64,000 bases of DNA from Marchantia polymorpha subsp. ruderalis (Eukaryota; Streptophyta; Marchantiopsida; Marchantiales; Marchantiaceae): assembly GCA_037833965.1 (NCBI GenBank), contig AP031351.1, positions 19,914,501-19,978,500 of the forward strand. Direction: 5' to 3'. The translations under genes were made by a program, and so were the position numbers. This document shows positions 47,587-59,941 of this stretch, in pieces. The notes under the pieces are model-generated. The model was given only the letters and a program-made list of their open reading frames with translations, ran no database searches and had not been told where the DNA came from. Positions within the stretch are counted from its first letter, which is position 1; the number at the start of each line of letters is the position of its first letter.

Positions 47587-47648
47587 CGTTGTTGTGCATT
47601 CTTGGACCTCCGACTATCTAGTCCGAGAACCAAGAGTGCACAACAACG
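47587..47648. repeat. 62-nt hairpin with 19-bp arms
   Basis: Positions 47587-47605 (CGTTGTTGTGCATTCTTGG) and 47630-47648 pair with one mismatch around a 24-nt loop. The stem is shorter than typical plant microRNA precursors. Confidence 0.6.
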
Positions 47649-48379
47649 ACGACTGACGTCTCACTTTTGGCCCCCTGGCGATGTTCCGATATTCTGAGGG
47701 TTTTTGCATTCAGTGTCACGAAGATTGACACACTGCTTCCATCTCCAACGCAGCTTCCTCTTGCTGTAGTCAGTTGGTGGAAGCGGGTTTTGTAGATGGC
47801 TCTACCATTCTTGGAGAGCCTGCGTCCACGCAGCGTTTTGGCTGCGTTATTCTTTCTTTCTTGCGTTCTTTTCGTCAATATGCAGCTTCTTGAGTTAATG
47901 AACATCTGGTGCAAGCTTCTGCCTACCCTGTTGACATCTTGCTGCACATCCTTCTGAATCTTGTTGGCCTCTAGCCGTATTTCTTCTCACGCAAGCATGT
48001 TCGCTCTGGGTTTCACTATTATGGCGGTGAAAGTTGTCGAGCGTAGGGAATCTGAGGTGAAGGGAGGTCTCCCCACATTGATAAGTGAGCGCCGTCTTTC
48101 TAAAACCATGTAGCCTTTTTCCCTTGTTCCATCCCCTTCATCTCGAGCCAATGTCCAATAGCGGGTCTTATGGCGTTTCTACCTTGGTGCGAATGACTTC
48201 GAAGTGTTCGATGTTCATGATGGTAAATTATTCTCAAAACATCCCCTGTTTTATCCTTTGATACCATCTTTGTCCGGCTGCACTCTCGTTTCTTGATTAA
48301 ATGAAGAACGAAATGAGGCATCACTCACTTTCATTTTTAATCCTCGTGGATAACCTTTCTACTGCAGACTGACTCGCAA

Positions 48380-48431
48380 TGCTATTTACATCCTGTGAGC
48401 ACGGGCATTGACTCTTGGTATGTAAATAGCA
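48380..48431. repeat. Inverted repeat with 12-bp perfect arms
   Basis: TGCTATTTACAT (48380-48391) and ATGTAAATAGCA (48420-48431) flank 28 nt. Confidence 0.5.
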
Positions 48432-49514
48432 CACCATGATGTTCATGATGAAGTCTTTGCGTTACTTGTAGGATATCCTTGCCATGTCTACATCGTCCCA
48501 TACCTTCATACCATCCTGTTCTTTGCACACTTCCTTACCGAGCCTTGAGCACATGTACTTTTAAGCCTTGGGAGTAAATCATGACTGGGAAACAAGTAAT
48601 AATTATATTCCAGTAGGTGCTCAAGTAAATTTCCCCCTGGGGCTCCGACCGGAAGAGGAAACAGAGAGGGTAAAGACGATGGAACCCATGCTCAAGGCCA
48701 GACAGAAGGCAATGACGCAACCTTCTGGAAGATGCAGCAAGAGTGGACTAATAACCTCAACTCCATGTGCTGCCCCAGACGTGCCCGGCCTTCCGCAGGG
48801 ATCAGTGACAGTCAGTCAGTCAGGCCGCCAACAAACATTCAATCTCTCCCACACTGCGGACCAGCCTTCGAGAGTCGAGCAGCAGTAAAATAGTCCGGAG
48901 GCAACGATCGCATTCATTCACCTTCTATTCTATGGAAGACAGCAGTACTGCACCGTCGTGTTACTCGTGTACATGTCAAAATAGTTCTGCTGGCTCTGAG
49001 CGTCTGACGCTCGTCCGACGAGACGAACTTTCTAAAGCGGGACACCAGCGAGGGCCGCGGGAGGATAGCGGGAGTGCGTTTGGGTTCGAAAAGCAGCCGC
49101 TAAACTCTGTGCGTCGAGCCTCTCGCACATTATTTTAGCAGGATAAGAGCTCTGTCGAGCCCGGCTGCGGCGAGGCAGTTAAAGCAGGGTGTAGGAGCAG
49201 AGGCATGTCCTGCCCCGTAGAGGAGCGGTCCAGGACAATACCGTTAGCAGCTATTTACCTTGTTGATAAAGATGGGCGGAGACGCGCCACCCTCGCTCCG
49301 ACCTGGGCGGACTCGGAGTCTACATGATCGTTCGTTCAGATCAGCCGGGCCTGCGGCAGAGCGTGAGAGGTGGATTCCATCGCCGGGGAGCGCCACGGGA
49401 GAGGTCGTCGATGCGGGACGAGGCGCTGTCGAGGATGAATGTCGACGACGGATAGCTGTGCGGGACCTGACGGGCTGAAGCACGAGGAGGTCCGCTCGTG
49501 CGTCGGGGATATCG

Positions 49515-52500
49515 ATGGGGCCGTCCCCATGTCGTCGACGAGTCAGCGCCATGGTGCTGGGCGCGATTTACCTGCTCGTCATCTGCCTGTGCTGCGCAGT
49601 CTCGCGTGCGCAAGAGGACTCCGGGAACGCCGGGAACCAGCAAGAGTCGGATGTTAACAGGGATCTGCAGGCGCTGCTCCGGGTGAAGGAGAGTCTGGTG
49701 GACACTTCGGGCGTGCTCGGTTCCTGGGACCCCTCGTCCAGCACCCCGTGCAACTGGACCGGCGTAATTTGTAGAGCTCGGGATTTCGACTCGACGCAAC
49801 CCGTGGTGGTTTCTCTCGTTCTTAGAAACTGCAATCTCTCCGGCACCATATCTCCGGGCGTGGGCCAGCTGACCCACCTCGAGACTTTGCACCTGGGGAA
49901 CAACTTCCTCACGGGCCCAATACCTCCCGACCTCGGCAACTTGTCGGCTCTTCGACTTCTGGACGTGAGCTACAACTCACTGACGGGGAGCATTCCGTCA
50001 ACGCTCGGCCGCCTGGGGCGCTTGGAGGAGGCTATCTTCGACGAGAATGATTTGACGGGCGCCATCCCCTCAAGTGTGGAAAATCTCGTCAGCTGTGCGT
50101 ACTTCAGCGTGCAAGGCAACCGTGGCATTGGAGGGCTAGTTCCAGCAGGCTTGAAGATCGTGAGGGAGCTTAACCTACAGAATACTCAGCTCCGCGGGCC
50201 CCTTGCAGAGGATTTTTATGACATCAATCTGGTCACTTTCCTGAACCTTAACAACTTGGACTTTTCTGGATCCAAGGAGCCTGATTTGAGGAGGCTGCCT
50301 AATCTGAGAGGGCTGTACATGAGGAACACCAGTCTCACCAAGGGCCCAATTCCTTCTGGCTTGGCCAGTGCTTCGAGCCTTGAGGAGCTCGATCTGTCAC
50401 AAAATAGTTTCGTGGACGAGATCCCGCAGTGGATAGCAAATCTGCCCAACCTAAAGGTTCTCCTGCTTTCCAGCAATGCGCTCTCCGGGCCCATGCCCGA
50501 GCTGCTGGGACAAAACAGCGAGCTCTCGGTGCTGGATGTGTCTCAAAACAGTCTGAACGGCACGGTGCCCCAAGGTTTATGCAATGGCGGAAGTCTGGAG
50601 ACCTTGAATTTGAGTGGGAACAGATTGGAAGGCTATTTCCCCCCACGTCTGGAAAATTGCACCAGTCTCATCCGCGTGAGCCTCGGTCGGAATTTGCTGT
50701 CGGGAAGTTTGCCTGCTGGGCTCGGTCGGAGTGCGTCGAACCTGTCGACGTTGGACTTGGCTCGCAACGCTTTCGGGGGAAGCATCCCGGGGGAATTCGG
50801 AATGCTCCAAAAACTGCTTGTGCTGGACCTCTCGGACAATCGACTGTCGGGAACGATACCTCCTCAATTGGGAAACCTTCTTCGGCTACAGACGCTCGAC
50901 CTTTCGTCCAACATGTTGAAGGGCTCGCTGCCTCCGGAGCTGGCCAACTGCAAGTCGTTGGAGACGCTGCTTCTGCAAGGCAATCTCCTCGACGGCCCGG
51001 CCCCAGTGAAGACCTTGAGCGGTTTGGTGCAGCTGGAGAGGCTGAATCTCGCCGAGAACCGGATGCAAGGGAGGGTGGAACCAGGAATCGAGAGCCTGAC
51101 ACTTCTGAAGAGTCTCAATTTCAGCCGCAACTCACTGAATGGCAGCATCCCCTCGGACTGGGGCAGTGTACAATATTTGGAAACGCTGGACCTGTCGAGG
51201 AACCAATTCTCGGGAGGAATTCCTGACTCCTTCAGCGGCCTGCTGTTCCTGCAAGCCATCGACCTCTCATTCAACCAGCTGGGCGGAACGATACCCTCCT
51301 CGCTGCTGAACCTCGAGTCACTCCGGAGCTTGAATCTGTCCTACAACATGTTATCCGGGACCGTGCCCGAGGGCCGCCAGGAGTGGCCGACGAGCTCCTT
51401 CATAGGAAACGAGAAGCTGTGCGTGATCGATTGCCTCGCGGCAGCATCGGCCACTCCGGCCCCACTGGCCAACGCGGGCCGGGGCGAGGGAGGGGGCGGG
51501 CTCAGCAAGGGCGCCGTGGCCGGAGCGGTGGTCGGGAGCATCGCCGGCGCAGCGCTGCTCGCGGGGCTGATCATAGCGCTGTGCATGCATTGCTGCACGG
51601 CGCAGACGGCCCTGCTCGGGCGAGCGCAGTCCATCCGCAGGAAGACGCCCGCCGTGAAGCCGTTCCTGCTGCCGGAGATCTTCAAGGGCTTCTCGTACCC
51701 GGACATCATGGAGGCCACGAGAAATCTGAGCGAGGACAACGTCATCGGCCGAGGCGGCTACGGCACCGTGTACCGAGGCGACTTCCCGGCCGGCATGACG
51801 TGCGCCGTGAAGCAGATGGTGCTGGAGCAGGAGTCGTCCCGCAGCAGCTTTCAGAACCACCTGCGCGAGGTCGAGATCGCCGGCCAGACGCGCCACAAGA
51901 ACATCGTCAGCCTCGTCGGCTTCTGTCAGAAGGGCGACGAGACGCTCATCGTCTACGAGTACATGCCCAACGGGAGCCTGGGCGACGCCTTGCACCGACG
52001 AGGTCTGCTCTTTCTCTTTCTGGCATGGCATGGCATGGCGGGCAGTATTGCCCATCAGAACCTCTGTTCTTCTCGCAAGGAACTTCGAATCGCACGCTGA
52101 AATTGAGCTGAATTGTGATGTTTCTGCAGGACGTAGAGGGACGTACGATCAAGGGGCGACGATTGCCACGGGTGAGTGGTAAAGCTGCGATTCACGTTCC
52201 ATCACTGTATGTTATCGGGCGTTTCGAATTGCGCATGAATTGCATTGCATAGACTTCTCGGAAGCCGACGAAGCGTGTGTGTGTGTGTTGGTTGGTGCGC
52301 GCGCGCAGGGAAAGGCGACAAGCTCAACTGGAGAACGCGGTTCAACATCCTCTGCGGTGCGGCTGGAGGGCTGGAGTACATGCACAACGAATGCCGGCCG
52401 CAGGTGCTCCATCGCGACATCAAGAGCAACAACATTCTGCTGGACGCCGACATGGACGCTCGCATCACCGATTTCGGGATGGCCAAAATGGTTGAAAATG

Positions 52501-53171
52501 CCGGCGTCTCCATTCCCAACATGGCCCTCGTCACGGGCTCTGCCGGCTACCTCGCTCCCGGTACCTGCTCTCTCCTCTTCTTCCTGTCTTCTGAATTATC
52601 GGTCCTCTCCGTTGGGGACGATGGATTCCCTCGGTCATGATGAATGACAACAGGACGTTTTGAATCTGATCTTTCTACGAGTGTCTCCTGTTCCCACTGT
52701 GCATGTCCCTGACATCGTTGTCGTCATGTGTGCTGTGATGGTGTGCCTGAAGAATATTACCGGAATATGAGGATCACGGACAAGAGCGACGTGTACAGCT
52801 TTGGGGTCGTAATATTGGAGACATTAACAGGAATGTATCCCACGGAAAATGCTACGGTTTCAGATGATTTTAGTCTAGTGGAGTACGTGATCACCACTCT
52901 TCGTCAGGAAGGCGTTTTAGAGGCGATTCTGGACACCGCTTTGCAAGAGGAAGTGATCGAGTCGCAGGATGTGGAAGAGCAGATGACGTTGGTCTTGCAA
53001 ATCGGGCTCCTGAGCACTGTGGAAGATCCGCCACAGCGTCCGTCCATGAGAGAGGTGGTAGAAATGTTGGATTACTCCAAGGGTGAGCACGGCAAAGTCC
53101 GTGTGCCGGACTTGGGTGATCTCTTGCAGGATTTGGCGGCATCACCGGCCATGTCACCCAGTCATTCGTAG
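49515..53171 (+). CDS. LRR receptor-like kinase
   Basis: Four exons give 1066 residues: 49515-52002, 52130-52171, 52309-52560 and 52753-53171. A signal peptide (VLGAIYLLVICLCC) follows ATG 49515; ATG 49551 is an alternative start. An LRRNT motif (DLQALLRVKESL, WDPSSSTPCNWTGVIC) leads to about twenty plant-type LRRs (LDLSxNxLxGxIP), with an irregular stretch around residues 195-275. A Gly/Ala-rich transmembrane helix (AGAVVGSIAGAALLAGLIIA) precedes the kinase domain. All kinase signatures are present: Gly loop IGRGGYGTVY, CAVKQM Lys, HRDIKSNN, DFGMAK and GSAGYLAPEY; it is an RD kinase and looks active. Exon 2 is only 42 bp (14 codons). The Glu of APE is built across the last junction, which supports that splice. 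The ligand and subfamily cannot be told from sequence alone. Confidence 0.92.
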
Positions 53172-54154
53172 CATCTGGCAAAGGTTGCCGCACCAGTGTA
53201 CAGTGTACATTAAGAAGGTTGGACATTCCTGAATTCTGCTCGAGCGATGGGTAGATCGACGGGCGCGCATCCCAAAATCGTGCCGACAGAATACCTTTTT
53301 TCGTCGTCTCCGAAACATGTCTACACACTTCGTGCTACTGGATTCTGTAGAACGGTCACTAACCCGGACAACGCTTTGAAATCCTATTCTTTATTACCTC
53401 TGGTCTTGGCCAGGGCCAGAAAGAGAGTCAATATTTTCATACATTGACTAGTTACGTATCATTCTTTTGGAAAGAGGCATCAAGTGTATCGAATGGGACC
53501 TGATACGACCCTTTTTCCAGTGCTGTACCGTACCATACATCACTTTGGTCAGCACAAAGTACGAGTTTTGTTATCGTAGACTCACATGAAAAATTGGTCA
53601 GATACTACTCCGCTACGAATGGATCTGAGAAACAAATTCCCCTGTTTTTTTGTACAGCTTGCCATTGCAATCATTTGAACGATTCAATCGAGGAAGGGTT
53701 TTAAGGAAATGAATGTTTTGGTTTTATTATCACCGCTGGACGTCATGGGCATCATGTCACTACTGGCACGGTACGCTCTTAACCCTTGCAGAGAGAGCTC
53801 GCGTACAGAGCTTGGGGGATTCTTTTACATGTCAGAAAGTTAAGCGTAGAGGTCTACGTCCATCGGTATTTTCTGAGTCCTTTCTGGTAACACCAGTGCC
53901 TTTACTCGAGTGCTCTCTCTTAGTCACAAGTTCTCCAGGAATCTTCTGGCATTTCAAATTCCCAATGTGAATTGCAGTCTGAAATGTAGGTCCAAATGCC
54001 GGATCCCGTCTCCAAGCTTACATCTACCATCCCAAATACCGTCCGTCGATTCGTTAGTTCTTCAGACGACTCTCGTCCGAAGAGCACGGCTTGCACGGCT
54101 TGCAGAGGGAAGCTCACGTACGTCCGTGCGATCGCCCGCGAGGAAGTTTCGTCG

Positions 54155-54182
54155 ATGTACAGGAGGCTCGCCTCCTGTACAT
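54155..54182. repeat. 28-bp palindrome
   Basis: ATGTACAGGAGGC (54155-54167) and GCCTCCTGTACAT (54170-54182) pair exactly around a 2-nt centre. Confidence 0.8.
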
Positions 54183-54340
54183 TGAGGAGCTTCGCCAGCT
54201 GCGCGCAGCGCAGCCAGGCCGAACGATGATTTTGCTTTGCGCAAGGAGTCAGTAACATGGGATTGTTCCATTAACCCTTGGGAAAGCATCTGAATTACCC
54301 TTTCATGTCTAGAACGTCGAGATGTCCAAGGGAGTTTCGT

Positions 54341-54361
54341 CCTGTCAGTGCAACTGACAGG
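54341..54361. repeat. Short hairpin, 9-bp arms
   Basis: CCTGTCAGT (54341-54349) and ACTGACAGG (54353-54361) pair exactly around a GCA loop. Confidence 0.6.
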
Positions 54362-54546
54362 AGCACTTTCCTCTCAAATTGAGTTTCGTCCTCAGCTGGA
54401 GAAGAAAAGGCTCGAAGTGGACATGTCTACCATCTAGCGCCAGCTAGCTTCCTCCACACTGGCTCTGGTGTGAACAAAACTTTCGTGCACTGCAGACCCC
54501 AGTATGTCCTCGATGCATATTCTCTGAATCGATTGAATGATTGCAC

Positions 54547-55080
54547 CTATTGAGCCCAAGCGTGATGATTGCCGCTACTGTCACGTTGGCGAGACGGACG
54601 CAGGCCAGCAGGCGCAAGCCACTGGGACCTGAGGTGGTGTGAGAATCCCATGTGACGGGATTCCACTCGAATCAGATGCACCTCAGCCTTGTCCATAGCG
54701 TAGCCAAATCTGGGTCGAAGTCGCTTTGGGATCATCCAGGGTGCATGCGAACGTATCTGAATGACGACCTGGGGATTGTTGATGACTGACCCCACGAGGA
54801 GGATGACGCCATGTGCCTTGGGGCCCACGGACCCTCACCACCAAGTTGGGCCGTACTGCTGCAAAGGGATAGACATGCTGAGTGTGAGATCCTCAACTTT
54901 CTCGCGTGGAAGTGGCGGCGGCAGTCCTCTCCGAATACGATCCCAAGTGCTGCTGCACTTCCCTCGTAGATATGCCGAAGCTGAAGCTTTCCTGACCTCC
55001 TCCAAGAGGGCCGGCACGTGCTCAGACTCACCCTTGCTTCTCTGCCCTTTTCGTAGAAATCTGAGACTCGACTCCACCAT
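54547..55080 (-). pseudogene. Unidentified coding relic with one in-frame TGA
   Basis: One minus-strand frame from 55080 to a TAG at 54547 holds about 178 codons, broken only by a TGA at 54837-54835. The protein-like text (IPLQQYGPTWW before the TGA; PQVVIQIRSHAPWMIPKRL after it) is not low-complexity and reads like real protein, but I do not recognise it. It may be a gag or other transposon fragment. Overlapping frames on the other strand make the call weak. Confidence 0.22.
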
Positions 55081-56785
55081 CTTTTCGCTCGAAAGCTGCT
55101 ACGGGTGACCTTACGGGGAGTCCCGTTGCTGCATCCAACTTGTTCGAGCCTTTTTGCTTTGCCCTTCGAAAGCCAAAGCCCGACCTGAACGAAAGAGGAA
55201 AGCTGCTAACCCCATACGCAAAGTACAGCACCCGAGAGTCTCCTCGACTACGACAAAGCCTTTCCCCTAAGGCAAGCTGTGACTGACGGTTTACACTTAG
55301 CACAATGAGAACATTTGTTACTCAAGGGAAGTTGATCCCGGGACTGTCAGCACATATGTAGAGCCTGCAAGCGTAGTCTAACCCAAGCCTCGACTTTTGC
55401 TTCACCCACCTACACGACGTACATCTACTTTTACGTGCTCGTCACTCGCTTGCCAAGTGAGATGGTGGTGATCCATCCTGTCCTGGTCTTCACAGCTGGA
55501 CCTCGAAGTTGTCATGTCTTTCAGACGAAGGCCCCAACTGCAGAGGTTAAGCGTCAGTGGACTGTGTATTGAGTACGATGCTCCGAATCACGTGCACATA
55601 TCCAACAGAAGAAGGACGATTAGATGTTGGAGAAATTTTTATGGGTCCTTCCTACAGTGCCCAGGTCCCAAACAGATTGATTCATGAGAGCGGACCACAT
55701 TCTGAATACCTCTTCTTTGGGCCGACTTTCGTCTCTGTTCGATGAGGAAGTCCCAGTCATGCAGGCTTATACCATTTTGCTCTAAAGCTTTAAGAATTCT
55801 AGTTTCTTCAGCTGGAGATACAAGAGCTCTTTGTAACGCAGACGGACGTTGTAATCGTGAGATACTTACACGAACTCAGTATGTACGAGTGTTACATTGT
55901 GGAATACTCGGATTAATGTGCGCCATTTACGAAGCAGTGCAAGCCCCAATTCCGTCAATCATCCACAGTAACAACGCAAGGTGCATACTCCACGCCTTCA
56001 TGTGAGAAACTATCCACAAATGTTTCTAGCTGTGGTCAGAGGCTAGTCCAGATTCTGTGTCCTCTGTGCCGCTGGGGCATATTCCTGCCATATGTTAGCA
56101 TTCAGCTGACGTTTACAAAAAGCAGCGAATCATTCGGAAACTCTCGGAGAGAAAAGTGGAAAGAGAGAGGTATCGACTATCCATTATGTTAATGATAGGC
56201 GAAGCGTTGCTCAGTGCAATACAGATAATATGAAAACTAATCAGCACCATATTATACAAGAATTAAATGATAAATGTAAGTGTTTTGTCTCGGCTGGATC
56301 TTTCTCGTCCAGAACAAGAATCTCCTAAAAGAATCATCCACAACCTTTAAATACTCCATACAGCTCTCTACATTCTCATGGAAGAAGAAAGCAGCCACCT
56401 CACACATTGGAAATGTTACAGACTGCTTCGTTCCAACCATCCCTACTCAAGGAGCCGCACTACTATGAACTAGCTGTTCAGTAAAGAAGAGATCTATCTG
56501 CAAAATCTGCTACAACCACTGACCTCTGGAAGGCATTCTAAACCTCCACCTGCCTCAGCATGCAACCGTTCTCAACTACGCATGTTCTATATCATCCTCG
56601 ACCCTCTTTCAACCCTTGGTATCTGCCAACACGGCTGAGTTCATTACTAATTTCGTTGCTTTCGGCTCTTCCGAAAAACTGTGCTCTTACAAGATAAATT
56701 GGTACATGATCCAAGTCCTATGTGATTCGGGGAGAAAGCGGTTGTAAATCTAGTTTAAGCCTTCTGATCTAAGATTGAGACGAGG

Positions 56786-59643
<2,858 letters not shown>

Positions 59644-59941
59644 CTCCTCCCGCGACCTGAATTGCCGAAATCCTCTGGCGCTGGCGGACTCGCTCGTGAA
59701 TCGAGATCCTGTCCTGAGCCGGCCGAGCAGGGGCAGAGTGGCTGCTTCTCCCTCTCTAGGCGTTAGGTGCGTAAGAAGGCTAGCGTTTAGAGGGACGGCT
59801 AACCGTCCGTTAGGGCATGCCGTTCACACATAGAGAGGGCGGTCAACTGGGATTTGGGATTTGGGGTTTGGGGTTTAGATTCTTCTCGCAGTTCGACTTC
59901 CCCGAAGGAAACGCGCGCGATCTCCCGTTGCATCGGCGAAG
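59644..59941. promoter_or_regulatory. Bidirectional promoter between RH36-like helicase and NOC3
   Basis: Only 298 bp separate the two start codons, so the 5' leaders and promoter elements of both genes must fit here. The stretch is GC-rich, holds TTAGGG near 59811, a G-run array at 59849-59873 and no obvious TATA box. Both products act in ribosome assembly, so joint control is plausible. Confidence 0.7.
59849..59873 (+). promoter_or_regulatory. G-quadruplex-type motif in the shared promoter
   Basis: Four G-runs (GGG, GGG, GGGG, GGGG) are separated by ATTT, ATTT and TTT, which fits the usual G3+N1-7 rule. On the other strand it reads AAACCCC/AAATCCC, close to a degenerate telo-box repeat. 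Confidence 0.6.

Larger units (their letters stand above)
46428..49514. other. Intergenic region with possible retroelement remnant; LRR-kinase upstream region
   Basis: No complete gene is seen. TGGTATCAGAG at 47266-47276 equals the usual plant retroelement primer binding site, but no LTR pair, gag or pol can be identified around it. Overlapping open frames on both strands at 46880-47660 have no known domain. From about 48900 the DNA is GC-rich and probably holds the promoter and leader of the kinase gene. Confidence 0.4.
53172..56785. other. Intergenic, no convincing gene
   Basis: Between the kinase stop and the helicase stop (convergent genes). It contains a palindrome at 54155-54182, a hairpin at 54341-54361, and a possible coding relic at 54547-55080. 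Other open frames are short and unrecognised. Confidence 0.5.

Noticed and set aside
48568-48888. 106-codon + frame upstream of the kinase gene
   Set aside because: Polar, without domain or splice context, in the presumed promoter region.
50429-51226. 265-codon + frame inside the LRR exon
   Set aside because: It is a shadow of the LRR repeats in another frame; the LRR frame is clearly the coding one.
51351-52055. 234-codon minus-strand frame over the kinase domain
   Set aside because: Antisense shadow caused by high GC at third positions of the kinase exon.
52637-52713. Possible C/D-box snoRNA in the last kinase intron (ATGATGA, later CTGA boxes)
   Set aside because: The terminal stem is weak and no guide complement to rRNA could be recognised. 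The boxes are short enough to occur by chance.
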